A DNA stretch of 64,000 nt from Planotetraspora phitsanulokensis (GTDB lineage Bacteria; Actinomycetota; Actinomycetes; Streptosporangiales; Streptosporangiaceae), in the NCBI RefSeq assembly GCF_016863295.1, contig NZ_BOOP01000015.1:124001-188000 (forward strand), written 5' to 3'. Positions within the stretch are counted from its first letter, which is position 1. Each line of letters begins with the position of its first letter. A program made the position numbers and the translations under genes. Below the pieces are notes generated by a model that saw only the letters and a program-made list of their open reading frames with translations, was not told the DNA's origin and ran no database searches. This document shows positions 31,183-39,535 of the stretch, in pieces.

Positions 31183-33339
31183 TCAACTACCAGGCCGGAG
31201 GTGACCCGCGGCGAGCCCCTCCACTCCCAGCCGCACGAGCGCCTCCCCCGCCGCGGCCGCCTCCCGCAGGCCGTCCTCCAGGTCGAGGAGCCGCCGGAAC
31301 GCCTGGCCGTACCGGCTCTGCTCCGCGAGGGACAGGCGCGGGACCCGCGCCCGGCGGGCGTCCACCCGGCTGGAGCCGAGGTGTGGCCGCCCTGCGGTGG
31401 CGAACCGGAGGAATCCGGCCAGGAACTCCGGGTCGATCCGCGTGGGATCCACCCGGAAGAGCGTGAGCTGCGGCCCCAGCACCGCTCCTCCGCTGCCGAT
31501 CACCCGGGCCGTCATCGCCGAGCCCACCACGTCGCCGTCGGCGATCGTCACCAGGCCGTCCTCGGGAGCCGCCGTGCCCGTGGGCGGGCCGCCACGGGCC
31601 AGATCCTCGGCCGTGAGCACGGGGAGGGCGCCCTCGTCGGGACCATCCTCGTCCGCCGCCTTCAGCGTCGAGTGCCGCACGGTCACCAGGCCCGCCCTGA
31701 CCAGCTCCGCCAGCGTCGCGGGCGGAGAGTCCCATCCCGCGGCGTCGCCGGGCGCGTCCAGATCGCCCAGGCTTCCGGCCGCCACGGCCACCAGCGCCGC
31801 CGAGGCGTCCCGGAACCGGTCGCGGGCGGCGGGGAAGTCGCCGGCGTCGCCGCGCGGGGACAGGTGCCGCGCCGGGCTGAGGTCCACCTCGTCGTCGAGG
31901 AGGTCGACGATCCCGACCGTACGGCTCTCGCCGGGCGGCTCGGCCCCGGTCAGGTGGGCCGCCCAGGCGGACTCCACGAGCGTCAGGTCGTCGCCCGCCG
32001 TCGCCACCAGGACGGTCACAGGTTGCCGCTCGCCGGGCTCGGGACGGCGCAGCAGCCACAGGTCGGGACCGCCCGCGCCCAGGGAGAAGACGGCGCGCAC
32101 GGCGCCGGCGCGCAGCATGTTGGCCCGGATGCGCCTGCCCGACCTGCGGCTCGCGGCGGCGGCGGGCATCAGGACGGCCACCAGGCCGCCGGGCCGGACA
32201 TGTGCGAGGCAGTGCTGCGCCCAGGCGAGCTCGGACTCGCCGCGCGGCGGCATGCCGTAGGTCCAGCGTGGATCTCCGACCAGGTCCTCGTGCCCCCACG
32301 CCCGTTCGTTGAACGGCGGATCGCAGACGACGGCGTCGGCCAGGGCGCCGGGGAAGCCGTCGTCCCTGAGTGAGTCCCCCGCGACGACCCGCGCGTGTTC
32401 CCCGCGCAGCAGCAGACGCAGCGTGGCGAGCAGGGCGACCGTCTCCCCCGAGTCCTGGCCCAGAAGCTCCGGGGCGCGCGGGGCCTTCCGGGACTCGTGG
32501 GTCTCGTGGGTCTCGTGGACGGCTTCGCCCGGTGACATGGCGCCGGGGCCGGGCAGCGTGGGATCCTGGCTCCGCGGCCGGGGTTCCTGGCCGGGCAGGG
32601 AGGGGCTCCCCGGCGCGACAGGCTCGTCCACCGGCTCACCGCCGGGCGGCGCGGCGTCGCTCCTTCCCCGCCGTGCCTCCTTGACCGCGAGGAGAAGGGT
32701 GCCCATGCCGCAGGCCGGGTCGAGTACCGATCCCCCCTCAGAGCAGGCCAGCCGGGCCATCAGCTCCGCCACGTCCGTCCGCGTGATTGAGAGCCGGCGG
32801 CTGTGCGCCTCCACGTAGCGCTCACAGAGCAACTCGAACGCCTCGGCGGGCCCGTGTGCGGCCGCCAGTTCGCCGAGCGGGCCGATCAGGCCGGCGTCCT
32901 CCGCCCAGATCTCCGCCCGGCCGTCCGCGTGACCGGGCGCGCCCGGCCTGACCGGCAGGTCGGGGGTCGCGGCGGCGACGGCCTCCGCCAGCCGTGCGGG
33001 CAGGCCGGGGCCTCCGGCGAGCCTGCGCAGGCCGTCCGGCTCCCGGAGCGTGTAGAGCAGGAACGCCCCCGCCTGGCCGAGCAGGTCTCCCAAGTGCAGG
33101 TCGTCGGCCGAAGTCCTGAGCCGCTGCCATACCCTGTCGGCGACGGACACCTCGAATGTCTTGTTGTTCCGCCTGAGCCAGGCCTCGACCTCCGGCAGGG
33201 AGAACAGCGGACTGGAGGTCGTTCCGCCGACGGGCTCGGGGAAGTCGTCGTAACGGCGGCGCCAGTTGCTCACCGCGGCCCGTCCGACGTCGGCCATCCG
33301 TGCGATGTCACCCGCGTTAACCGTCGCATCGAGGCTCAT
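31183..33339 (-). CDS. N6-adenine DNA methylase with HTH and specificity-like domain
   Basis: About 718 aa from the ATG at 33339. An N-terminal helix-turn-helix (NAGDIARMADVGRAAVSNWR) and a helical domain lead to a type I HsdM-like catalytic domain. SVLDPACGMGTLLLAV is motif I. VVCDPPFNERAWGHEDL is motif IV, with DPPF where NPPF is usual. HVRPGGLVAVLMP follows. A disordered, Pro-rich insertion of about 65 residues with an HETHETHE repeat separates motif I from motif IV. The last 200 residues resemble a half type I specificity subunit (LAELVRAGLVTVRH, IDPEFLAGFLRFA, LSLAEQSRYGQAFRRLLDLE). No restriction subunit is nearby, so this is an orphan methylase or regulator. Confidence 0.85.
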   Translation of the reverse strand: MSLDATVNAGDIARMADVGRAAVSNWRRRYDDFPEPVGGTTSSPLFSLPEVEAWLRRNNKTFEVSVADRVWQRLRTSADDLHLGDLLGQAGAFLLYTLREPDGLRRLAGGPGLPARLAEAVAAATPDLPVRPGAPGHADGRAEIWAEDAGLIGPLGELAAAHGPAEAFELLCERYVEAHSRRLSITRTDVAELMARLACSEGGSVLDPACGMGTLLLAVKEARRGRSDAAPPGGEPVDEPVAPGSPSLPGQEPRPRSQDPTLPGPGAMSPGEAVHETHETHESRKAPRAPELLGQDSGETVALLATLRLLLRGEHARVVAGDSLRDDGFPGALADAVVCDPPFNERAWGHEDLVGDPRWTYGMPPRGESELAWAQHCLAHVRPGGLVAVLMPAAAASRRSGRRIRANMLRAGAVRAVFSLGAGGPDLWLLRRPEPGERQPVTVLVATAGDDLTLVESAWAAHLTGAEPPGESRTVGIVDLLDDEVDLSPARHLSPRGDAGDFPAARDRFRDASAALVAVAAGSLGDLDAPGDAAGWDSPPATLAELVRAGLVTVRHSTLKAADEDGPDEGALPVLTAEDLARGGPPTGTAAPEDGLVTIADGDVVGSAMTARVIGSGGAVLGPQLTLFRVDPTRIDPEFLAGFLRFATAGRPHLGSSRVDARRARVPRLSLAEQSRYGQAFRRLLDLEDGLREAAAAGEALVRLGVEGLAAGHLRPGS

Positions 33340-33395
33340 GCGGCCCAGAATATCTACGCTTGTGAAGTGATTCAACCAATGATTTACTCGAAACC

Positions 33396-34178
33396 ATGAC
33401 GCACAACCGCATTCGGTATGCCGCTGGATCGGACATCGGGCGGTCCCGTACCAAGAACGAGGACTCGGTGTACGCGAGCGAGCACCTGCTCGCCATCGCC
33501 GACGGCATGGGCGGCCACGGCCACGGGGACGTCGCCAGCGCCGCGGCGATCGAGGCGCTGTCCGCCATCGACGACGGCACGCCCCCCGGGGATCTCATCA
33601 CCACGCTGGAGGGCGGCGTGCGGGAGGCGGCCCGCCGCCTCAGCGAGCTGGCCGAGCACGATCCCACCCTGGAGCGGATGGGAACCACGATCACCGCGAT
33701 GTTGTGGGACGGCGAGAGCCGGTTCGCGGTCGCCCACGTCGGCGACTCCCGGGCGTACATGTTGCGGGACGGCGGGCTCTACCAGATCACCCGCGACCAC
33801 ACCCTGGTGCAGTCGCTGGTCGACGACGGTCACATGAGCCCCGATCAGGCCGCCAAGCATCCGAACCGGTCGCTGCTGCTGCGGGCGCTGGAGACGAGCG
33901 GCCTGGCCGACCCCGACCTGTCCCTGCGCGACGCGCATCCGGGAGACCGCTACCTGCTCTGCTCGGACGGGCTGACCGCCGTGCTGGAGCCGGAGACGCT
34001 GCACCAGGTGCTGACCGCGATCGACGAGCCCGCCGAGGCCGTCCGCCGCCTGATCGAGCTCGCCAACGAGGGCGGCGGGCCCGACAACATCACCTGCATC
34101 GTCGCCGACATCGCGTTCGACCCCGCGTACGACACGGGCCACGACAACCAGAACGGCGACGGCTCCCAACCCTCGTGA
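33396..34178 (+). CDS. PP2C-family Ser/Thr protein phosphatase
   Basis: A 260-aa phosphatase with the PP2C metal motifs: YAAGSDIGRSRTKNEDSV (first Asp), AIADGMGGHGHGDVAS (DGMGG), VAHVGDSRAYML, YLLCSDGLTAVL and GGPDNITCIV. It removes phosphate from Ser/Thr proteins and is probably the counterpart of the kinase at 30252. It has no membrane anchor. It is divergent from the methylase with only 56 bases between, so the two promoters overlap. A hairpin follows at 34189. Confidence 0.93.
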   Translation: MTHNRIRYAAGSDIGRSRTKNEDSVYASEHLLAIADGMGGHGHGDVASAAAIEALSAIDDGTPPGDLITTLEGGVREAARRLSELAEHDPTLERMGTTITAMLWDGESRFAVAHVGDSRAYMLRDGGLYQITRDHTLVQSLVDDGHMSPDQAAKHPNRSLLLRALETSGLADPDLSLRDAHPGDRYLLCSDGLTAVLEPETLHQVLTAIDEPAEAVRRLIELANEGGGPDNITCIVADIAFDPAYDTGHDNQNGDGSQPS

Positions 34179-34188
34179 CGACCCCCCG

Positions 34189-34220
34189 CCGTACGGCCGG
34201 CCCCGATGGCGGCCGTACGG
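34189..34220 (+). terminator. Terminator hairpin after PP2C gene
   Basis: CCGTACGGCCG (34189-34199) pairs perfectly with 34210-34220 (11 bp) around a 10-base loop, 11 bases past the phosphatase stop. Confidence 0.72.
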
Positions 34221-34365
34221 GCGAGGCGCGCCCACCCGGCCAAGGTGCCGTCTTTGCTCGCATTTTGTCGTTGACCCGTTACGTTCAGTAATCGATGCGG
34301 AATATCACCGCATTAAGGGGTCTCGCCAAATCGGGGGCTCGATCACCGGGCGAAAGGGAGTGCGC

Positions 34366-34770
34366 ATGCTCGGCACCTGGGCGTCGGAGAGGAAGACCAC
34401 GCGGTCGGGCTGGCTGGACTTCGCCGCCGTCCTGACCGTGCTGGTGGGCGTCTACAACGTGATCGAAGGCCTGACCGCGCTGATCCGGCCCGAGTACTTC
34501 CTGGTGACGACCGAGAAGATCCTGGTCTTCGACTTCACCGCATGGGGATGGATCATCCTGCTCCTCGGACTCGTCCAGGTCGCCGTGGGCCTCGGCATCG
34601 CCGTCGGCCAGATGTGGGCGAGGGCCGCCGGGATCGCCCTCGCGTTCCTCATCGCCATCGTGCACCTGGCGTTCCTCTCGGCCTACCCCGTGTGGTCCAT
34701 CGTCTCCATCGCGCTGTGCGTGCTCGTCATCTACGGCCTGATCGTGGCCCCCCGGAACGCCACAGGCTGA
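34366..34770 (+). CDS. DUF7144-type four-helix membrane protein
   Basis: About 134 aa. ATG at 34366 is preferred over GTG at 34360, because GGGAG at 34356 would overlap the GTG. Four transmembrane helices alternate with short loops (LDFAAVLTVLVGVYNVIEGL; WGWIILLLGLVQVAVGLGIA; AAGIALAFLIAIVHLAFL; SIVSIALCVLVIYGLI). The pattern matches a widespread actinobacterial small membrane family (DUF7144) without assigned function. It is convergent with the CGNR gene. Confidence 0.78.
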   Translation: MLGTWASERKTTRSGWLDFAAVLTVLVGVYNVIEGLTALIRPEYFLVTTEKILVFDFTAWGWIILLLGLVQVAVGLGIAVGQMWARAAGIALAFLIAIVHLAFLSAYPVWSIVSIALCVLVIYGLIVAPRNATG

Positions 34771-34795
34771 GAACGCACCGCCAGACCCGTCCCGC

Positions 34796-35365
34796 TCACG
34801 CGTTGCGGGCGCGGAAGGCCGCCGTCTTGACCCGGTTCTGGCACGCGGTCGAGCAGAACCTGCGCGTCCCGTTGCGCGAGGTGTCGACGTAGACGCGGTC
34901 GCAGTGCGGCGCCGTGCAGACCCCGAGCCGGTCGAACAGTTCGCCGCCCAGCACGACGGCGAGCGCCGTCGCGCAACTCGCCGCCCAGTCGTTCGCCCGG
35001 GTCCCGCCGGCCCCGTGGAAGTGCAGGTGCCAGGGCTCGCCATCGTGCCTGTCGAGGTGCGGGCGAGCGTCCGTCTCCTTCAGCAGCGTGTTGACCTGCC
35101 CCGCGGCCGCGTCGGCGTCGCCGCGCGCCACGGCCTCGAAGACCACACGCAGCGCCGCCGCGACGCGGGTCAGCTCGGCCGCCTCGTCGGCGGCCACCTC
35201 GGCGTAACGCCGCCCGCCGGCCCGGAGGGCCTCCGTGGCGGCGGCCGCCCGCTCGTCGCCGTCGGGGGCCGGATACGGCCTGCCGCGGAGCTCACCGGCG
35301 GTCAGCGCGTTGACCAGCCCGACGGCGATGGCCACCACTCCATCTGTGTGACTGTTGAAGTTCAC
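34796..35365 (-). CDS. CGNR zinc-finger protein (ABATE domain), putative transcription regulator
   Basis: About 189 aa from the GTG at 35365; the long open frame upstream belongs to the opposite strand's genes. The N-terminal ABATE-type helical domain (HTDGVVAIAVGLVNALT; LTRVAAALRVVFEAVARGD) is followed by a C-terminal zinc finger, CTAPHCDRVYVDTSRNGTRR then FCSTACQNRVKT, the CGNR signature. Such proteins probably bind ligand through ABATE and DNA through the finger. It is divergent from the methyltransferase at 35438, across a 72-base gap with an inverted repeat. Confidence 0.85.
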   Translation of the reverse strand: MNFNSHTDGVVAIAVGLVNALTAGELRGRPYPAPDGDERAAAATEALRAGGRRYAEVAADEAAELTRVAAALRVVFEAVARGDADAAAGQVNTLLKETDARPHLDRHDGEPWHLHFHGAGGTRANDWAASCATALAVVLGGELFDRLGVCTAPHCDRVYVDTSRNGTRRFCSTACQNRVKTAAFRARNA

Positions 35366-35437
35366 TTGACCAGTTACCGACTCTCCGTCTATGTTGTGAC
35401 TGCCAAAAGCATATAAGACAGTTACAAGGAGAGTCGC
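35366..35437. promoter_or_regulatory. Divergent promoter with inverted repeat covering the methyltransferase RBS
   Basis: CGACTCTCC (35378-35386) and GGAGAGTCG (35428-35436) are exact complements, the second containing the ribosome site of the gene at 35438. CAGTTAC is repeated directly at 35371 and 35419. CATATAAG (35410-35417) is a likely -10. The CGNR protein is the obvious candidate to bind here, or the repeat folds in the mRNA leader and hides the RBS. Confidence 0.55.
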
Positions 35438-36211
35438 ATGCTGACCTTCGACGTGGCACGGGACTGGATCGACCGCTGGGACCGCCAGCAGGAGGGTTAC
35501 CTTCCCGACCGGGAGGAGAGGTTCACCGCGCTGATCGACGCCGTCGAGGCGGGGGCCGGGCGGCCCGACCCTCTGGTGATCGACCTCGGATGCGGCCCCG
35601 GCTCCCTGTCGGCCCGGCTGCTCGACCGCCTTCCCCGGGCCACCGTCGTCGCCGTCGACACCGACCCGCTGCTGCTCTCGCTCGGCCGGGCGCGGTACGG
35701 CGACACCGCCGGATTGCGTTTCGCCGACCTCGACCTGCGGACCCCGGGATGGTCCGCGGGCCTCGGACTCGACCGGCCCGCGGACGCCGCCGTGAGCACG
35801 ACGGCGCTGCACTGGCTGCCCGAACACCACCTGCGCGCGGCCTACAGGGAACTCGCGGGCGTGCTGCGGCCGGGCGGCCTGTTCCTCAACGGCGACCACC
35901 TCGGGGTCGGCGACACGATGCCCGGCATCGGCGGGCTCGAGGTCGCTGTGCACCAGATGGAGGAGCGGCGGCGTTTCGCGGAGGGACGCCCGGAGGACTG
36001 GCGGCAGTGGTGGGACGCGATCGCCGCCGACCCCGCGCTGGCGGAGGTCAACTCCGCCCGCGACAGCCGTACCTCCGCCTCGAACCACGACGGGACGGAG
36101 ACCGCGCACCTGTCCACCCACGTGAACGCGCTGCGGGAGGCGGGCTTCGGCGAGATCGGCACGTTGTGGCAGCGGGGCAACGACCGCCTGCTGTGCGCGA
36201 TCCGCTCGTGA
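35438..36211 (+). CDS. Class I SAM-dependent methyltransferase
   Basis: A 257-aa protein with a Rossmann methyltransferase fold: VIDLGCGPGSLSARLL (motif I, SAM-binding), VVAVDTDPLLLSLGRARY (acidic motif II), AAVSTTALHWLPEHHL and LRPGGLFLNGDH. The HWL after motif II resembles trans-aconitate/UbiE-like small-molecule enzymes; the substrate is unknown. GGAGAG before the ATG. It is probably regulated by the divergent CGNR protein. Confidence 0.88.
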   Translation: MLTFDVARDWIDRWDRQQEGYLPDREERFTALIDAVEAGAGRPDPLVIDLGCGPGSLSARLLDRLPRATVVAVDTDPLLLSLGRARYGDTAGLRFADLDLRTPGWSAGLGLDRPADAAVSTTALHWLPEHHLRAAYRELAGVLRPGGLFLNGDHLGVGDTMPGIGGLEVAVHQMEERRRFAEGRPEDWRQWWDAIAADPALAEVNSARDSRTSASNHDGTETAHLSTHVNALREAGFGEIGTLWQRGNDRLLCAIRS

Positions 36212-36241
36212 CCCGTGTGACCGGGTGATCGCGGCACCTGT

Positions 36242-36274
36242 GTGACCGCGGGACTCGGGTGACCGCGGGACTCG
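36242..36274 (+). repeat. 17-bp tandem direct repeat, two copies
   Basis: GTGACCGCGGGACTCGG (36242-36258) is followed by GTGACCGCGGGACTCG (36259-36274). Degenerate pieces of the same unit flank it (36214-36241 and 36275-36281). It lies in the leader between the methyltransferase and acetate kinase genes. Confidence 0.7.
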
Positions 36275-36350
36275 CGGGACTGTGTGCAGGGCCGGGCGAT
36301 CGCCCGGAGCCGGGCCGTTTGCGGCCGGGCCTCGAGGGGAGACGGCAGCT

Positions 36351-37463
36351 ATGACTCCGGTGGTCCTCACTGTCGTCGCCGGCTCCTCGAGCCTGCGCCT
36401 CCATCTGATCCGCGACGGCCGGGTGCTGCGCGTCGAGCACAGCGAGCGCAGCCCCGACCCCGCGGCGGCGGAGCGCACGATCGCGGAGTTCCTCGGCCGC
36501 ACGGGCGACGAGGAAGACGGCCGGGTGACCGTGGGACTCGTCGGGCATCGGCTCGTGCACGGCGGCGACGCCGTGGTCGCCCCGACGGTCGTCGACGACG
36601 GCGTGCTGCAGGCGGTGCGCGGGTTCGCCGACCTGGCGCCGCTGCACGTGCCGCCCGCGCTGGCGCTGGTGGAGGCGGCCCGGCGCGCGCTCCCCTCGGT
36701 GCCGCACGTGTTGTGCCCGGACACGGCGTTCCACGCTGGACTTCCGGTGGCGGCGGCGACGTATCCCCTCCCCTCCGAGTGGCGCCGGCGGTACGGCCTG
36801 CGCAGGTTCGGCTTCCACGGGCTCTCCTACGCCCACGCCACCAGGACGGCGGCCCAACTGCTCGGCCGGCCGGCCGGGGAGTTGCACATGGTCGCCGCCC
36901 ATCTCGGTGGAGGGGCGTCGGTGTGCGCGGTCCGGGAAGGACGCAGTGTGGACACCTCCATGGGCTTCACCCCGTTGGAGGGCGTCCCGATGAGCAAACG
37001 GTCGGGCAGCGTCGATCCGGGCATGCTGCTCTGGCTTCTCACGGGTTCACGGTTGTCGCTCGACGAGCTCAGAGACGGGCTCGAGCACGCTTCGGGGTTG
37101 CTCGGGCTGTCGGACGGGCTGTCGGGTGACACTCGCGACCTGGTCGCCTCGCCGGAGCCGGCCGCCGCGCTGGCGCTGGAGGTGTTCGCCCACCGGGTCG
37201 CCAGGGAGATCGCCGCTGCCACCACCAATCTGGACCGGCTCGACGCGCTGGTCTTCACCGGCGAGATCGGCTGGGACCAGCCCGAGGTGCGCGACGACGT
37301 GTGCCGCAGGCTGGCACTGCTCGGCCTCGAGCCTCCGGTCCGCGGGAACCTCGACGCCGACGGGTTCGTCAGCGCGCCGGGCGCACGCGTGCCCGTCGTG
37401 GTGGTCGAGACCCGCGAGGAACTGCAGGTCGCGCGGGAAGCCCTGGCCGCCGTGAACTCGTAG
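36351..37463 (+). CDS. ackA: Acetate kinase-family protein (divergent)
   Basis: About 370 aa from the ATG at 36351 with GGGGAG upstream. Family motifs are VAGSSSLRL (phosphate loop), GHRLVHGGD, CPDTAFHAGLP, FGFHGLSYAHA, HLGGGASVCAV and TPLEGVPMSKRSGSVDP. These keep the Arg, Asp and His residues that bind acetate and stabilise transfer in characterised AckA. Two usual positions are changed: the Asn of NxGSSS is Val, and the C-terminal GGIGEN box reads GEIGWD. It may still make acetyl phosphate from acetate, or use another short acid. No phosphotransacetylase or phosphoketolase gene is adjacent. Confidence 0.83.
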   Translation: MTPVVLTVVAGSSSLRLHLIRDGRVLRVEHSERSPDPAAAERTIAEFLGRTGDEEDGRVTVGLVGHRLVHGGDAVVAPTVVDDGVLQAVRGFADLAPLHVPPALALVEAARRALPSVPHVLCPDTAFHAGLPVAAATYPLPSEWRRRYGLRRFGFHGLSYAHATRTAAQLLGRPAGELHMVAAHLGGGASVCAVREGRSVDTSMGFTPLEGVPMSKRSGSVDPGMLLWLLTGSRLSLDELRDGLEHASGLLGLSDGLSGDTRDLVASPEPAAALALEVFAHRVAREIAAATTNLDRLDALVFTGEIGWDQPEVRDDVCRRLALLGLEPPVRGNLDADGFVSAPGARVPVVVVETREELQVAREALAAVNS

Positions 37464-37474
37464 AATCCGCAAAT

Positions 37475-38266
37475 ATGCGCCTTTTCACCGTTGATTCATT
37501 CAGCGATCGGCCCTTCCACGGCAATCCCGCCGGAGTGTGCCTCCTCGAGGCCCCGGTGCCTGACGAGTGGATGCAGGCCGTCGCCGCCGAGATGCGCCAC
37601 TCCGAGACGGCCTTCGTCCTCGAACAGGACGGCGGGCCCCGCTCGCTGCGCTGGTTCACGCCCGCGGTCGAGGTCGCGCTGTGCGGGCACGCCACCCTCG
37701 CGACGGCGCACGTCCTGTACTCCCTGGGCGCCTCCGGACGCCTGGAGTTCTCCACCCTGAGCGGCGTCCTGACCACCGACCAGGGCGGGGACGGTCTCAT
37801 CACCATGGACTTCCCCGCCTCGCGGCCGGAGCAGGCGCCGGCCCCCGAGGGCCTGCTGGAGTCCCTCGGCGTGAAGCCCGTCTGGGTCGGCCGCAGCCGG
37901 TTCGACTTCCTGGTCGAGGTCGAGAACGCCGACGTCGTACGGTCGATGGCCCCGGACCTCGACCGGCTGAGCACAGTCGAGACCCGGGGGGTCATGGTGA
38001 CGGCCCCCTCCGACCACGCGGTCGCCGACTTCGTGTCGCGCTTCTTCGGCCCCCGGGCGGGCGTCCCCGAGGACCCGGTCACCGGATCCGCCCACTGCGC
38101 GCTCTCGCCGTACTGGTCGGAGAGGTTCGGGCGCGACACCCTCGTCGGCGAGCAACTCTCCGAGCGCGGCGGATTCGTGCGGACCACCCTGCGCGGGGAC
38201 CGTGTCGAACTGGCCGGACACGCCGTGACCGTCTGGTCCGGCGACCTCACCATCCCCCCTGCGTGA
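37475..38266 (+). CDS. PhzF-family isomerase/epimerase-like protein
   Basis: A 263-aa protein matching the PhzF fold of two diaminopimelate-epimerase-like halves: FTVDSFSDRPFHGNPAGVCL, MRHSETAFV (catalytic Glu), RWFTPAVEVALCGHATLATA in the first half and PVTGSAHCALSPYWSE in the second. Apart from phenazine synthesis these enzymes serve in many unknown isomerisations, and no phenazine genes occur here. It starts 11 bases after acetate kinase and is likely co-transcribed. Confidence 0.9.
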   Translation: MRLFTVDSFSDRPFHGNPAGVCLLEAPVPDEWMQAVAAEMRHSETAFVLEQDGGPRSLRWFTPAVEVALCGHATLATAHVLYSLGASGRLEFSTLSGVLTTDQGGDGLITMDFPASRPEQAPAPEGLLESLGVKPVWVGRSRFDFLVEVENADVVRSMAPDLDRLSTVETRGVMVTAPSDHAVADFVSRFFGPRAGVPEDPVTGSAHCALSPYWSERFGRDTLVGEQLSERGGFVRTTLRGDRVELAGHAVTVWSGDLTIPPA

Positions 38267-38389
38267 TCACCCCCAGCGTGATCACGCACAGGTTCGGCGA
38301 CACCCCTCCGGCCTGCGCAAACCCCTGCCGTGATCATGCACAGATTCGGTGATCACGGCGCTGACCTCGTCGTCCGTGCTTCGTGATCA
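38264..38389. repeat. Cluster of five TGATCA palindromes with a duplicated 21-bp unit
   Basis: TGATCA occurs at 38264, 38279, 38331, 38350 and 38384. A 21-base unit, CGTGATCAYGCACAGRTTCGG, occurs at 38277-38297 and 38329-38349 (19 of 21 identical). The cluster fills the gap between the convergent PhzF and AhpD-like genes; the first and last TGATCA overlap the two stop codons. Confidence 0.75.
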
Positions 38390-39535
38390 TGCACGGGCCG
38401 GCCTGTTCAGCCCCGCCTCGACGTGGTTCACGGCCGTGATGGCACCGTACGCCAGCAGACGCACGAGGTCGGCGTCGCCGTCCGGCGTGGCGGTCCGGGT
38501 GACGGACCGCCACGCGGCCACGTCCGTGTCGGCGATCCGGTACGGCGCGACCGCGGCGAGCAGGGCCAGCCGGGCGGCGGGGCGGTCGGCCTCGGGCAGG
38601 AGGGCCGTCTGATCGGACGGCCATCCGCCCGCGAGGGGCGGATGCGCGCCGTCCCACTCCCGGACCTGGGCCTCGACGACCTGCCGGGCGTCGGCGCCGA
38701 GCAGCGCCCCGCCGCTCCCCGCGGCCGCGCGAAGGGCGGCGAACGCGGCGGCTATCGCCGTGCCGCTCGATGAGCTCGCCGTCCACGCCGGTGCCGGGCC
38801 CGCCCAGAAGCTCGAGCCGTCCGACGAGGCCGGGCCCTCCCACGCACCCGAGCCCTCCCACGCACCCGAACTGTCCGACGGATCCGGACCCATGGGTACC
38901 CGGAGCAGCGGCATCCGGAGCAACGGCAGGCTCCGGCCCGGCTCCTGCCGCCGCCGGGTGGTGCGGGCCACGGCACGCCCGCCTGCCCGCCGCACGAGCC
39001 GCCACCGCTGGACGCCGCCGGGGAGCAGGTCGTCGGTCAGGAGCGCCGACGCCATGCGGTTGACGAAGTGGAAGGCCAGCGCGGTCCCGATGTGCTCGGC
39101 CGCGAGGCCGGCGGGGAAGGGCGGCTCCGCGTGACCGGTCTCTTCAGGCGTGCGGGTGGCCATCGCCCAGGCGAGCAACCGCGCCTGCCGAGGGTCGGCC
39201 GGGGTTCCGCCCCGCGCGACCGTCTCCGCGAGCTCGTGGGCGCCGGTCGCATGGAGCAGCATTGTGTGCGCGTCGACGCAGAAGGGACATCGGTTGGCCA
39301 GCGACACGGCGACGGCCACGACCTCCTTGTCCGTCCTGGAGGCTTCACCGGCGACCAGCGACTCACGCACCATGGCCCAGGTCGCGGCCAGCACATCGGG
39401 TGCGGGCGACAGGGTCATGAACAGCGGCATCCGGGCGAGGCCGAAGTCGTCGGCAAGCTGGCGGTAGACCTCGGCGACCTGGCCGGTCGCCGCCTCCGTC
39501 GATGTCGGGGTGACGTAGCGGAACGGTGTGGGCAT
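38387..39535 (-). CDS. AhpD-like/carboxymuconolactone decarboxylase-family protein
   Basis: About 382 aa from the ATG at 39535. The N-terminal half holds the alkylhydroperoxidase pattern: ANRCPFCVDAHTMLLHATG, with the CxxC redox pair and the downstream His, and RTDKEVVAVAVSLAN. This suggests a thiol-dependent peroxidase. The C-terminal half carries a low-complexity insertion (SGAWEGSGAWEGP repeat, about residues 245-275) and then a second helical, AhpD-like region without cysteines. GGAGG lies upstream of the start. It is divergent from the histidine kinase gene. Confidence 0.82.
   Translation of the reverse strand: MPTPFRYVTPTSTEAATGQVAEVYRQLADDFGLARMPLFMTLSPAPDVLAATWAMVRESLVAGEASRTDKEVVAVAVSLANRCPFCVDAHTMLLHATGAHELAETVARGGTPADPRQARLLAWAMATRTPEETGHAEPPFPAGLAAEHIGTALAFHFVNRMASALLTDDLLPGGVQRWRLVRRAGGRAVARTTRRRQEPGRSLPLLRMPLLRVPMGPDPSDSSGAWEGSGAWEGPASSDGSSFWAGPAPAWTASSSSGTAIAAAFAALRAAAGSGGALLGADARQVVEAQVREWDGAHPPLAGGWPSDQTALLPEADRPAARLALLAAVAPYRIADTDVAAWRSVTRTATPDGDADLVRLLAYGAITAVNHVEAGLNRPARA

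Noticed and set aside
31183-33339. Complete type I restriction-modification system
   Set aside because: Only methylase with a specificity-like tail is present; no HsdR helicase-nuclease is in the window.
37475-38266. Phenazine biosynthesis
   Set aside because: PhzF-like protein alone, with no other phz genes; the family has many unrelated members.
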